64,000 nt of DNA. Origin: Corbicula japonica. Lineage: Eukaryota > Mollusca > Bivalvia > Venerida > Cyrenidae. Positions 1-11,134 of this stretch are shown here, in pieces; within the stretch, counting starts at the first letter, position 1; the number at the start of each line of letters is the position of its first letter. The position numbers and the translations under genes are program-made. The notes under the pieces are model-generated. The model did no database searches. It saw only the letters and a program-made list of their open reading frames with translations, and was not told where the DNA came from. Location: contig JAZAYU010000005.1 of assembly GCA_038501625.1 (NCBI GenBank), forward strand, positions 1,612,001 through 1,676,000, read 5' to 3'.

Positions 1-744
1 GCAAATTACCGTCAGAGTCTACATTTTTGCATGAGTGACAAATTAGCTGTTGATAAGATACTTCTAGAACAGCGTCGTAAAGCCTGTTAATTAAATTACT
101 GTGAAATTTTTATTGAAAGTTAACACAAAGTATTTTGTACAGTTTGATGTTAATGTTAACTCAATTTTTTTTATAATATTAGGAACAGTGTAGATCCTGG
201 TCTAATTTGCATCTTTAGGAAATTCTTGATAAAAGTCAATACTACTACAGAGCAGTGAAGATCTCAGTCAGATAACAAAGATATATAAGAATATGTTGGT
301 CTACACTGGATGCAAATATGAGCAGATAGTTTTAAAAGATTACAACCAGTATGTTTTGTTCTAACTTTTTATTGTAAATTGATGTATTAACAGCTAGTAA
401 TAATTATGTAGGTTGTTGCATTAGCACAGATACAGATATGCATAGTAATAAACATTATGCGTGATAGATATGTAATTATAACTAGTGTTTGTTATCTGGT
501 TAAATGAATCGGTAGTAGCAGAAGAAGCCTTTTGGAGTGCTACTATTTTTAACTGTTCAGCTCTAAGTAGTAGCCATTGGCTCAAAAGCTCCAGTCTTTT
601 GTCTTCAAGCAATCAAAAAGCTCATACTGATTTGTTTCAATTTCATTCTGTTTCCAATTCATTTTGCTCCTATTGCACTCCTACCAAGTTTGATTTGTGG
701 TCCACATCCATTCCCTTCCGGATCTATTTGTCAATTTCATGATT
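1..744. other. Unassigned AT-rich DNA
   Basis: I see no recognisable gene. Short open frames on both strands around 421-742 lack convincing splice borders or family similarity. If DCAF11 begins before this window, this could be its first intron, but nothing in the sequence proves that. Confidence 0.4.
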
Positions 745-1294
745 TTCTTAATCTAAAAGCAAACAGTGTAGACACTGACAAACGCCACAGATGTTGCAGC
801 TGATCTGGATCAGTGATCTGCACTGTTTGCCCATGTGATAAAAGTGATTTGATCTGGGTCTACAGTGGTCACAAATGTTGCATGATTGTACTAGTAATTG
901 ATTGATATTTAACATTTTACTCGATATATGCGCATTTTTATCCATGTGCAACCAGTGTAGATCCAGATCATCTGGCACATTCATGCCTGAAGATCAGGAT
1001 CTGCACTGTTCACATTTTGGTTAGAAATAATCTAATAAATTATAAAGCAAACAGTCTAGATTCTACACTGTTTGTCCATGCCATAAAGGCATTTATATGG
1101 AGGAAAGGGTACATTGCATGTTATCCCTTTCCTCGAAAGGTACACCTTTATCGCGTGGGAGAACAGTTTAGATCCAGATCAGCTGGCACATCAGCTTCCA
1201 TCTGATCAGGATCTACACTGTTCGTTTTTTGATTTGTTAGATTTTTTTTGGTCACACATGCATAAAAATGCGTATTATATGTAGTAAAGGGTTA
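745..1294. mobile_element. Family A MITE cluster (two diverged copies)
   Basis: The segment 760-1110 carries diverged hairpin halves of family A (arms such as ACAGTGTAGATCCAGATCA with a facing GATCAGGATCTACACTGTT). A second copy runs from about 1124 (ATCCCTTTCCTCG) to 1294 (AGTAAAGGGTTA). The family is defined under the copy at 8825-9066. Both copies are worn and have lost internal parts. Confidence 0.7.
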
Positions 1295-1555
1295 TACATC
1301 GTTACTAAGATTAGTAACATTTAAATAAAATCATGTCACTATTTATTTATGGAAATGTTATTGAAACCGACACAATTTTCTGTAAAAATTACTAAGTATG
1401 GTGAAAATCTAGAACATTAAACAAGTGATTCTTTTTTTATGAATTTGACCTTTGTCATGTATCTATGCCAAAGTTAAGATAAAATATTTGATTTTCTGCA
1501 GTATTATGAAACAAATGTGCAAAAATTGTTGACACAAATTCTGAAGTTATTTTTA

Positions 1556-1791
1556 TTAACCCTTTTCTCCATAGATACACCTTTATTGCATGGGCAAACA
1601 GTTTAGATCCAGATCTGCCAGCACATCCGTGCCATCTGATCAGGATCTAAACTGTCCACTTTTTGATTTGTAAGGTTATTTCTGACAAAAAGGCTACCAG
1701 TGCAGATCCTGATCAGATGGCACAAATGTGCTGGCTGATCTGGATCTCAACTGGTAACAATGCGTAAAAATGCTTATATATGGAGGAATAG
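1556..1791. mobile_element. Family A MITE copy
   Basis: The left end reads TTAACCCTTTTCTCC and the right end TATGGAGGAATAGG, with the two inner hairpins present between them. The left TTAA is intact and the right one has decayed. Confidence 0.75.
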
Positions 1792-1793
1792 GA

Positions 1794-2406
1794 CCCTTTA
1801 CTTCATATATAAGCCAGGTATAGCATGGATGAACAGTATAGATCCTGATTAGATGGCATAGATCTGCGAACTGTCTAAATCTAGACTGTAGAGGTCATAT
1901 CCCATGGAATAACAGTTGAACTTTTTAGCCCACATACATGCCTTTTATTGCATGGGTTAACAGTGTAGATCCAGATCAGCTGGCAAATCTATGTTGTCTT
2001 ATTAGGATCTAGACTTTATGATTTATATTCATTAGATTATTCCTGACCAAGAAGTGAACAGTTTAGATCCAGATCCAGATCAGACAGCACAGATTTGACA
2101 GCTGATCTGGATCTACAGTGTTCATCCGCACGATAACAGCCATATCATTTGGACTTAAGGCTGAACTCTTTCCTCCATATATACACCTTTATTATGTAGG
2201 TGCACAGTATAGATTCAGATCAGCCACAACATCCATGACATCTGATCTGATCAGTATCTATACTGATTGCTTTTTGATTTGTTAGGTAATTTCTAACCAA
2301 AATGCCACCAGTGCAGATCCTGATCTGATGGCATGGATTTGCTGGCTGATCTGGCTCTACACTGGTCACACCTGCTTAAAATGCATATATATGGAGGAAA
2401 CAGTTA
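1794..2406. mobile_element. Family A MITE cluster (diverged, nested copies)
   Basis: At least two or three diverged copies lie head to tail. The last is the best preserved, from about 2164 (CTCTTTCCTCCATAT) to 2406 (GGAGGAAACAGTTAA). The hairpin arms (GTAGATCCAGATCAG and its complement) recur about every 60-70 bp. Confidence 0.65.
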
Positions 2407-2871
2407 ATTTAAGACTAGCATAATTTTGTATCAGAAAATGTTTTCCTATTACTGATCATTGATTTTGCAGTAAGCATAACATACCTTGACCAAAATTGAC
2501 AAGTTAATAATATCAACTGTCATTTTAAGGTTCATTTATCTAGTAATGTACAAATGTAAGACAGTTGAAAATTTAGGACATCTTTAGGTAGGGAACCAAC
2601 CACAATGGAAATATCCATAGTATTGGTACCCAGGAACTTGGTGTATTTTCACCTTAATATTTTTTTGTTTAAGACATAATACACGGTTAATTTGAGATAA
2701 AAGTGTTTTATTAAGATCTTAAGTGAATTTTGAAGAGGATTATTAATGTAGTTTTACATGATAACAATAAGGAAGTAACATGGACTGTTATGTTTTCAGT
2801 GCATAATGTCATCAAATTTACATAACTGTTTATTTTTCAATAACTGGTATTTAAGACGAATTTGTGAAGCC

Positions 2872-3106
2872 TTTTACTTCATATATACACATTTTATTGC
2901 ATGTGTGACCAGTGTAGATCCAGATCTGCTGGCACATCTGTGCTGTCTGATTAGGATCTGCACTGTTTGCTTTTTGGTCAGAAATTACCTAATAAACGAA
3001 AAAGCGAACAGTGCAGATCCTAATCAGACAGCACGAATGTGCCTGCTGATCTGGATCTACACTGTTCACCATCGCCAAAAATGTATATATTTGGAGTAAA
3101 AGGATA
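2872..3106. mobile_element. Family A MITE copy
   Basis: Outer ends CCTTTTACTTCATATA and TATATTTGGAGTAAAAGG face each other. Two inner palindromes are intact (GACCAGTGTAGATCC with its partner near 2950, and GAACAGTGCAGATCC with CTACACTGTTC near 3060). An apparent 97-codon frame across it is an artefact of the repeat. Confidence 0.75.
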
Positions 3107-3700
3107 GATATGTACATATTAAGAATGCACACAAAAGTGGTACCAAATACTGAAGACTACCTGGACAAACATGCTTGCATAAGAGTGCAGGATCGTAACA
3201 ATGTGGGGGTATTTAATGTTAGTATTTGCAAGCCTTAGTCTTACAAACAGGGCTGTGGGGTGCACAAGTTTTGTCAGGGCTTATTTTGCCCAGATGTGGA
3301 GCAACTAATAGACATGGATTTATTTAAGAATTGAATCAATATTTTATCCTGCGCATCAGGGTATGGAAAATGTTTAGGCTTTACACTTTAAACAAGCCAA
3401 ATGTTGTTCATACCAGATGAATGCAATAAAATATCGATTCTTATATTTTCATCCATAAATATTCTCAATTTTTACCAAGTAGTACAGTCATGTAAATGAG
3501 TAGAATTTGTAAAATTGTTGGAACAGCCACATTGATGACAAAGTAAAAGACGTCACCCGAAATTCTCAACAACTAATGGTAAAACATGGGTCCTTGTTGA
3601 CATCATAAGACAAAACATTGTGCACAATCGAATAGTTTGAGGGCAGCTTTTCTTTAAGCCAGGATGCTCCAAACCAAATACATAAATGTATTTTCCATAG
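3107..3700. other. Unassigned DNA
   Basis: Low-complexity-poor, AT-rich sequence with no recognisable exon, RNA gene or repeat end. It separates a family A copy from the 21-bp minisatellite. Confidence 0.4.
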
Positions 3701-3703
3701 GAA

Positions 3704-4447
3704 AGTGCAGTTGTATCATAGCAAAGTGCAGTTGTATCATAGCAAAGTGCAACTGTATCATAGCAAAGTGCAACTGTATCATAGCAAAGTGCAACTGTAT
3801 CATAGCAAAGTGCAACTGTATCATAGCAAAGTGCAACTGTATCATAGCAAAGTGCAACTGTATCATAGCAAAGTGCAACTGTATCATAGCAAAGTGCAAC
3901 TGTATCATAGCAAAGTGCAACTGTATCATAGCAAAGAGCAATGCAAAGTGCAACTGTATCATAGCAAAGTGCAATTGTATCATAGCAAAGTGCAACTGTA
4001 TCATAGCAAAGTGCAACTGTATCATAGCAAAGTGCAACTGTATCATAGCAAAGTGCAATGCAAAGTGCAACTGTATCATAGCAAAGTGCAACTGTATCAA
4101 GGCAAAGAGCAACTGTATCATAGCAAAGTGCAATTGTATCATAGCAAAGTGCAATTTTATGAAAGCAAAGTTCAACTGTATCATAGCAAAGTGCAATTGT
4201 ATCATAGCAAAGTGCAACTGTATCATAGCAAAGAGCAACTGTATCATAGCAAAGTGCAACTGTATCATAGCAAAGTGCAACTGTATCATAGCAAAGTGCA
4301 ACTGTATCATAGCAAAGTGCAACTGTATCATAGCAAAGTGCAATTGTATCCTAGCAAAGCGCAATTGTATCATAGCAAAGTTCAACTGTATCATAGGAAA
4401 GTGCAATTATATCCTAGCAAAGTGAAATTGTATCACAGCAAAATGCA
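3704..4447. repeat. 21-bp minisatellite, about 34 units
   Basis: The unit GCAAAGTGCAACTGTATCATA is repeated about 34 times with few substitutions; the right end (after 4330) is the most diverged. Two places (about 3941 and 4058) carry a truncated insertion of GCAAAGTGCAAT. Because 21 is a multiple of three, several frames on both strands stay open for 250-280 codons and translate as heptads such as KVQLYHS or HFAMIQL. I infer that these are not proteins: there is no start context, splice site or non-repeat coding sequence attached. Confidence 0.9.
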
Positions 4448-4671
4448 AGATAAGTGTAAATTCAGTATTCATTGCTTCTTGTCAAAGATATTACTCTTTG
4501 GATTGATAGCAAGATGTCACCATTGCTTCTTGGCCATATTTCTTGCTCTTTGAAATGATAATATATCAATGTGCCTTATTTTCAGTTTTATAAAATATAT
4601 AAATATATTTATTTGTTTATGATTCAGTGCTTATATTAATTAAGTAAAATGTGATACATGTACAATGTAAG

Positions 4672-4835
4672 TACAGATCAGCTGGCACATCAGTGTTCAC
4701 TTTTGATGACATTAGGTTATTTCTTAAAAAATTGACCAATGCAGATCCTGATCAGACGGCACTGATGTACCGGCTGATCTGGATCTACACTGGTCGCACA
4801 TGCGTAAAAATGTGTATATATGGAGGAAAGGGTTA
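4672..4835. mobile_element. Family A MITE copy, 5' truncated
   Basis: The left outer end is missing and the first hairpin is short. The second hairpin and right end (TATATGGAGGAAAGGGTTAA) are intact, including the terminal TTAA. Confidence 0.75.
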
Positions 4836-4929
4836 ATTTCTTCTTTATTGCAATGAAGTTTAAAGCAGTACACTCATTATGATCATAAAAAACAATTTTT
4901 GCTGCTACATGTAAGTTTGATATGTTTTT

Positions 4930-6027
4930 AGCTCACCTGTCTCGTAGTGACAAGGTGAGCTTTTGTGATCGCAATTTGTCCGGCGTCCGTCCCTCTGTCG
5001 TCCGTCCGTCCGTAAACTTACTGTAAACAACATCTCCTCTTAAACCCCTGGGCCAAAGTTGATGAAACTTGCCAGGATGTTCCTTGCATGAAGCTCTTCC
5101 AAATTTGTTCAAAGAAATCAATTCCATGCAGAACTCTGGTTGCCATGGCAACCTAAAGGAGAAACTTTAAAAATCTTCTTTTACGAAACCACAAGGCCTA
5201 GAGCTTAAATATTTGGCATTTAGCACCCTCTAGTGGAACTCTACAAAGATTGTTCAAATTATTTCCCTGGGGTCAAAATTGGCCCAAGGGGTCACTTCAT
5301 TTTACATAGACTTATATAGGAAATCTTTAAAAATCTTCTTCTCACAAACCACAATGCATACAGCTTAGATAATGGTAAGTAGAATTGTCTAATGGATGTC
5401 TACTAAATTTGTTCAAATTATGTTGCCTGGGCTAAAATCGGCCACGCCAAGGGTCTTCTTGGTTTACATATAGTTATATAGGAAAAACATGAAAATCTTT
5501 TTCTTTAAAACCACAAGGCCTAGAGCCTTGATACTTGATATACAGCATCATCTAGTGGTCCTCTACCAAAATTGTTCAAACTATCCCCCTGGGGTCAAAA
5601 ATGGCCCCGCCCCAGGGTTCACTTGTTTTACATAGACTTATATAGGGAAAACTTAAAAAAAATCTTCTTCTCTAAAACCCCAAGGCCTAGAACCTTGGTA
5701 TTTTGTATGTGTCATCATGTAGTGGTCCTCTACAAAAGTTGTTCAAATTATTCTCCTGGGGTTGAAAATGGCTCCGCCCCGGGGGTCACTAGTTTTATTA
5801 CATAGTGTTATACAGTAAATCTTTAAAAATCTTCTTCTCTGAAACCGTAAGGCCTAGAGCTTTGATATTTGGTAAAGAGCATCATCTAGTCACATTTTCT
5901 CCACCATAGCAGCTTAATTTTTTTTAATTTTTGACTTGATTTTACCAAACTTCCACACAACTCTTGCAACCATTGAGTAGTTGTTGACAGGTGAGCGACC
6001 CAGGGTCCTATGGACCCTCTTGTTACA
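4930..6027. mobile_element. 1.1-kb interspersed repeat with internal tandem units
   Basis: It starts with TTAGCTCACCTGTCTCGTAG and an imperfect hairpin (CTCACCTGTC / GACAAGGTGAG), followed by a run of CCGTCCGT. It then has about five diverged tandem units of roughly 165-185 bp sharing the phrases CACAAGGCCTAGAGC, CATCTAGTGGTCCTCTAC, TTGTTCAAATTAT and CCTGGGGTCAAAA. It ends at GACAGGTGAGCGACCCAGGG and CCTCTTGTTAC. Repeats of this look are common in bivalve genomes. I see no transposase or reverse transcriptase, so it is probably non-autonomous; its class is unknown to me. Confidence 0.7.
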
Positions 6028-6059
6028 TTTTATCACGCTATTGTGTAACTTTGAAGAAT

Positions 6060-6235
6060 AACTCTTTTCTCCATATATACCAGTATGTTTTAACGGCATG
6101 GGCAAAAAGCGTAGATCCAGATCAGGATCTGCACTGTTGCTTTTTTATTTGTTAGGTTATTTTGGACCAAAAAGCAAATAGTGCAGATTCTAACAAGATG
6201 GCATGGATATGCAGGCTGATCTGGATTTAAGGGTT
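6060..6235. mobile_element. Family A MITE copy, deleted
   Basis: The left end ACTCTTTTCTCCATATATACC is followed by a shortened first hairpin and part of the second hairpin. The right end is worn to AAGGGTTAA. It abuts the 1.1-kb repeat on its left. Confidence 0.6.
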
Positions 6236-6239
6236 AAAA

Positions 6240-6684
6240 ATTGGAAGTTCTAGTTAATACATTATGTTCCTTTAGTCTCGATGGCTGAATTCAAAGTTTG
6301 TTGACTTAAACATTTGCAAATGAGTATCAAGTTCAGCAACCTAGAACATCGTCCGGAAACTAGATCAATTTTTCATCGTACTGTCCATCAATAATGTACA
6401 AGATCTTAAACTTAAAGCCCTTAGAGCCCTATAAAGCCCAGTTCCAATATTGATCGAACAATTATTAACAAAAATGAATTAAATCAGTAATTGTGCCATT
6501 TGAATTTATACAATATACCATGGAAAAAAGATGATACTTAAATTAGAGAGTACAAACGTGTTGTGGTAATTTTTATTTGATTGGACAATAACTTGGTTAC
6601 AGGTTTATGATATAGAACACTGCAGATTTTAATAATCAAACCATTAACTATCAACTATTGCATTATCATTGTTGAGGTGATTGT
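6240..6684. other. Unassigned DNA
   Basis: AT-rich sequence between two family A copies. No exon, RNA gene or repeat border was recognised. Confidence 0.4.
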
Positions 6685-6898
6685 CCTTTTATCTCTTTAG
6701 GGATATGGTTTATGCAACTGGTGTAGATCCGGATCAGCATGCACATCAATGCAAAGATTTGAGTAGACTATTGTCTTTTAGTGATCAGAAATTACCTTAT
6801 GAATCAGAAATTGAATGTAGCAGATCTGGATCAGACAAAACAGATGATCAGGATCTACAATGGGATAAAAACATTTAGCCATAAAGTATAGGGTTAAC
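6685..6898. mobile_element. Family A MITE copy, strongly diverged
   Basis: The hairpin arms GGTGTAGATCCGGATCAG and GATCAGGATCTACAATGG are recognisable and the copy ends in TATAGGGTTAAC. The 65-codon open frame over it is a repeat artefact. Confidence 0.55.
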
Positions 6899-7011
6899 AA
6901 ATTTGCAGTCAGATTGCTATCATGAAATGCTATCAAAAGTTGCTAGGTACTTCAATTCAGTGTTGTTACAAATATTGCTAATACTGTGGCTATTCCAGAA
7001 AGTCTGGGTTG

Positions 7012-7147
7012 AAGGTTATAAAGCTGAGATTGGAAACCAGTCTCAAATCTCAAGCATCTGATTGGCTGAAATGGCGACTGGTCGCCATTTCAGCCAATCA
7101 GATGCTTGAGATTTGAGACTGGTTTCCATGCTCAGTTTTATAACCTT
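7012..7147. mobile_element. Family B fold-back element (near-perfect 136-bp palindrome)
   Basis: The left arm starts AAGGTTATAAAGCTGAG and the right arm ends CTCAGTTTTATAACCTT. The two roughly 65-bp arms are almost exact complements and meet at TGGCGACTGGTCGCCA with no spacer. Each arm carries an inverted CCAAT motif pair (GATTGGCTGAAA and CAGCCAATCAGA). There is no coding capacity. Other copies lie at 9169, 20808, 21018 and, decayed, 49578. Confidence 0.85.
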
Positions 7148-7673
7148 GGGCACTGAATTCCCAAATTGCGTAGGTTGGTGTGGTCAGATGGCGAATATGT
7201 CTGGGTTTATTTATGACAAATACATGTTCTTATTTTTTGCTTTGAAAGTTTCTTTGGCAATAATGAGAAGCCTGACTGCAATTCATCCTGGCCATTTGGT
7301 GGGGTGAGCTAAATCCTTTGACATAATAGAACCCTGAAGACAGAATAGCTGGCGTATACAATCAGTGTAGACCCATGACAGCTAGCATGTTCTTGCTACA
7401 AATTCTTGCATTCCAATGTCTTTATGCACTGGGACACCCTGCATTGATCCAGGATGAGTAAGACATGCATTGAGTTACCAAAGCATTTGAAAGATATATG
7501 CAGAAGAGTTCGTAAACAGCCTCAAACTGTTGGAAAACTTTATTCTTCTACCTGCTGAACTATGTGTACTCATAATTCGTTGAAATACACACATTGTTGA
7601 TCCTGATCTGACTGGATGCCTGTATGGTCTACACTGTTGACAAATATGACTAAGGTTTGGTGGAGGACAGTCA

Positions 7674-7898
7674 TTAACCCTTTATTCCAGGGATAAAACT
7701 TTTATCGCATTGGAAAACAGTGTACATCCTGATCAGCCAGCTCCATACCCTCTGATCAGGATATGCACTGTTTGCTTTACAGTCAGAAATTACCTAATAT
7801 ATCAAAAAGCTAACAGTGTAGATCCTGATCAGATGGAACAAATGTGTTGGGTTGATCTGGATCTACACTGATCATAAATATATATGGAGTTAAGGGTA
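7674..7898. mobile_element. Family A MITE copy
   Basis: It begins TTAACCCTTTATTCC and ends TATATATGGAGTTAAGGGTA, with both inner hairpins present. The second hairpin is shortened on its right arm. Confidence 0.75.
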
Positions 7899-8404
7899 TC
7901 ATTTTATTTCGTGCTGTTGTAATTTCCACATTTATTGTGCTATATTGCAAAGCTGCCAATTGTGGTATTTGTTAAAACTTGCAGACATAAATAGAGCATT
8001 TTGCAGTTTAGGTAAGTGAAAGCATGTTTTAATGGTAATAACATAATAATTTAATAACTTAAATCATGGGATGAGTGCAAAACAGTTGTAACTTTATATG
8101 ATTAAATCAGGCAGTTACAACATTTTGCACTCAACTCATTAATTATATCAGCAGAACCTGAATTGCCGTTCTTATAGAACCCAAATCGGAACATTGGAAA
8201 ACATTATCAGTCCGCCCATCAGCCATATATACTTATGGATGGTCAACAAAGGGACATTTAACCTGCAAGCAAAGGTCAAGATATAAGACCTTATCCAAAG
8301 TGTTATCTTTGAGAACATACAGTTACCTTATTCATATGTTAATTAACATGAAACTTACTTTATATAATGGAAATGCCTCTCTTTAATTTGAGGTCATTCC
8401 ATAC

Positions 8405-8755
8405 CTAGCATGTTCTAAGTGGGAAGGGGTGTGTTTGATTGAAGATGTGTGTAGACCCTCTGGAGAGGGGTGTGTTTGATTGAAGATGGGTGTAGACCCT
8501 CTGGAAAGGGGTGTGTTTAATTGAAGATGGGTGTAGACCCTCAAGAGAGGGGTGTGTTTGATTGAAGATGGGTGTAGACCCTCTGGAGAGGAGTGTGTTT
8601 GACTGAAAATGGGTGTAGACCCTCTGGAGAGGGGTGTGATTGATTGAAGATGGGTGTAGACCCTCTGGAGAGGGGTGTGTTTGATTGAAGATGGGTTTAG
8701 ACCCTCTGGAGAGGGGTGTGTTTGATTGAAGATGGTTGTAGACCCTCATGGGAAT
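8405..8755. repeat. 41-bp minisatellite, about 8 units
   Basis: Units contain GGTGTGTTTGATTGAAGATG followed by GGTGTAGACCCTCTGGAGAG. As 41 is not a multiple of three, the open minus-strand frame cycles through three translations per 123 bp. It is not a gene in my judgement. Confidence 0.9.
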
Positions 8756-8824
8756 TGTGGTTGTACTAGTTTCTACTGGTAACAAATGCAACAAATTTAT
8801 AAAGGATAGACGTGAATGGTTTGA

Positions 8825-9066
8825 TTAACCCTTTCCTAGATATAAACGCATTTTTACGCATGTGCGACCAGTGTAGATCCAGATCTGCCAGCTTATCCGT
8901 GCTGTCTGATCTGGATCTGAACTGGTCGCATTTTGGTAAGAAATAACCTACTGAATCAAAAAGCGAACAGTTTAGATCCTGATCAGACGACATGGATGTG
9001 CCAGCTGATCTGGATCAAAACTGTTCGCCCTAGCAATAAAGGTGTGTCTATACAGGAAAGGGTTAA
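8825..9066. mobile_element. Family A MITE, well-preserved reference copy
   Basis: This 242-bp copy shows the full plan. It has TTAA at both borders, outer inverted ends CCCTTTCCTAGATATAAACG and its worn partner GTCTATACAGGAAAGGG, and two consecutive inner palindromes of about 66 bp. The first is bounded by GCGACCAGTGTAGATCC and CTGAACTGGTCGC, the second by GCGAACAGTTTAGATCC and GATCAAAACTGTTCGC. TTAA targets and ends starting CCC are the known signature of piggyBac transposons, so I infer a piggyBac-mobilised MITE. There is no coding capacity. It is by far the commonest repeat in the left half of the window. Confidence 0.85.
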
Positions 9067-9168
9067 AGGCTATCTAAGTATGTTATTTTCATTTGTAATA
9101 AAATTAAATTTTACATAAAAAATTTTAGACTGTTTCCATTTTGCAATGGAAAACATAGTCTTGGGTTG

Positions 9169-9305
9169 AAGGTTATAAAACTGAGCATGGAAACCAGTCT
9201 CAAATCTCAAGCATCTGATTGGCTGAAATGGCGACCAGTCGCCATTTCAGCCAATCAGATGCTTGAGATTTGAGACTGGTTTCCGTGCTCAGTTTTATAA
9301 CCTTA
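9169..9305. mobile_element. Family B fold-back element
   Basis: A second near-perfect palindrome of the same family: AAGGTTATAAAACTGAGC to GCTCAGTTTTATAACCTTA, with centre TGGCGACCAGTCGCCA. It shares the GGGTTG to its left with the copy at 7012. Confidence 0.85.
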
Positions 9306-9969
9306 GGCCTAGGTCATGGCTACAATATAGAACATGATCAAACTAATGAACTGTACACAATGTTTTTTGTTGTGACATCCACAAACATGCATGTTTTTGC
9401 TTTGAAAATATGTGCAGTTATTCACTTAGCCTTGATTGATGTGGTTGTTCTTTGGAACAGCCATTTAGAAGGCTGTGGTATCTCATACCCTCATTATTTT
9501 GATAAGAATTTACCGAATATTTAGAAGTGAAATATAAGAAATTAATCAATATTTTATCACATTCAATGTAAATAAACAAATGTTTTCCATATCATTATGA
9601 AAACAATAAAATATCAACTCAATCCTTAAGTATGTCCTGACTGTTAGTTTGCATTTTATTAAATTTTAAGGTCCATTGTAATATTTGACAGTAACTTCTA
9701 CATTCATCTTGCACTTAACAGATTGACTCAGAGGCTGTTTTCATTTCATGATGATAAACATTTGCTCAGTGATTGATTTCAATAAAGATTGTTTCAACTG
9801 TTGACATTGAAGCAGATGCACGTTTTGTAATAAGTTGATGGAAAAACTAAGCAGATATTATTTTTGTTGTCTACATTTCAATTCAAACAGTAATACCAAA
9901 TTTCCAATTTTGGTAAGCTTTGAGTGTTCCTAATAGATATGAAAAAACATGTAAGCATGATGACTTTGT
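9306..9969. other. Unassigned DNA
   Basis: AT-rich sequence without recognised exons. An 84-codon plus-strand frame (to 9524) begins inside the family B palindrome and has no splice or family support. Confidence 0.4.
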
Positions 9970-10290
9970 CATAAATCCCTTCATTCCATGTATACTGCTT
10001 AGATCACATATATTGCTAGTGTATATCTAGATCAGCCTGCTTACATATATATATTATATATTATATGCGTATATAATTTTGTGATGGTCAAATAAAAACA
10101 GATGTGAAGCCTGATCCTGATCTACAATGTTTGCAAATGGTATAAAGCCATATCCATGGTGTGAAGCACTAGATTGGCTAAAGAGATCTGTGTAGATCCA
10201 GATCAGATTGTGTAGATGTGGAGGCTTTTAAATCTGGATTGACAATTGCATCACAAATGTGATTAAAGGCGTATAGTGAGGGAAAGTTAG
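9970..10290. mobile_element. Family A MITE remnants
   Basis: Diverged hairpin pieces (GTGTAGATCCAGATCAG near 10190, GCTTAGATCAC near 10008) and a right end like GGGAAAGTTAG. A run of TATA dinucleotides sits at 10042-10075. Confidence 0.5.
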
Positions 10291-10344
10291 AGTAGAGCAT
10301 GCTAGAATGCATAGATTTTATGTGTAGAATACTGTGGTTTGTTT

Positions 10345-10968
10345 AATTTCCCCCTGGTTTCGAAGAAATGGCGATACATAGGGATCGCTTTGTCTGTCCA
10401 TCGGTCCGAGCTCACGGCTAGGCATCTGTTGGGCACCAAGATACCCAACAAGTGCATAATCAACACACATTCCCATTCATTCCATTGTGTCTTGTTGGGT
10501 ACATTTTTGCTTGTTGGGTAGTTTTTAAACAAAAGAAATACCCAACAAAGGTCCATCCGTGAGAACGTTCGTCCGTCTGTCATAAATCTGTCATGAAAAC
10601 TTAACATTGGCTATAACTTAGCAATTTCTTAATGTTTCTTCATGAAACTTTCAAATTATATTGCTTATGACCACAGCTCATGATGATGCCAAATTTTTTA
10701 GGTCAAGGTCACATTTGATGGAGTTATGCCCCTTTTTGTACTTGGATTTTGACATGAAAACTTAATGTTGACTATAACTTTGCCATTTCTCAATATTTCT
10801 TCATGAAACTTTCAAATTATATTACTTATGACAACACGCTCATGGTGATGCCGAATTCTTAAGGTCAAGGTCACATTTGGTTGAGTTATGACCCTTTTTG
10901 AACTTGCATTTTTTCCGACATTGTACCAGAGGGCGACACAAGTGTTCAACTGAACACCCACCTAGTTG
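10345..10968. mobile_element. 0.6-kb interspersed repeat with nested insertion
   Basis: It opens with CGATACATAGGGATCGCTTTG and CTGTCCATCGGTCCG, holds two tandem units of about 165 bp (about 10,585-10,745 and 10,750-10,915) sharing TCATGAAACTTTCAAATTAT and GGTCAAGGTCACATTTG, and ends GAGGGCGACACAAGTGTTCA and CACCCACCTAGTTG. A piece bounded by TGTTGGGCACCAAGATACCC and TTGTTGGGTA (about 10,425-10,545) looks like a nested insertion. No protein remains. Confidence 0.6.
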
Positions 10969-10999
10969 TATTTTTAGCGCCATGGCAATTGCTCGAAAT

Positions 11000-11112
11000 T
11001 CAACACCATATATACGCATTTTATCTCATGTTTGAACACTATAACAATGTAGATCCAGATCAGCCGACACATCAAAGCCATAAATGCATATAATATTTTG
11101 GAGGAAAGGGTA
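11000..11112. mobile_element. Family A MITE copy, internally deleted
   Basis: Left end CACCATATATACGCATTTTA, one GTAGATCCAGATCAGCCG arm, then directly the right end TTTTGGAGGAAAGGGTATA. The second hairpin is lost. Confidence 0.6.
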
Positions 11113-11134
11113 TAAAACCATTTAACAGTGTCTT

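Noticed and set aside
421..742. Frames on both strands; the minus one (LEDKRLELLSQWLLLRAEQL) looks helix-forming
   Set aside because: No ATG in the minus frame at the right place, no matching splice borders, and no family recognised. It could be an exon of an unknown gene, but support is too weak to list.
3654..4553. Long open frames of 250-282 codons on both strands
   Set aside because: They are produced by a 21-bp minisatellite (multiple of three) and contain only heptad repeats with no unique coding sequence.
8405..8794. 129-codon minus-strand frame
   Set aside because: It is the translation of a 41-bp minisatellite cycling through three frames.
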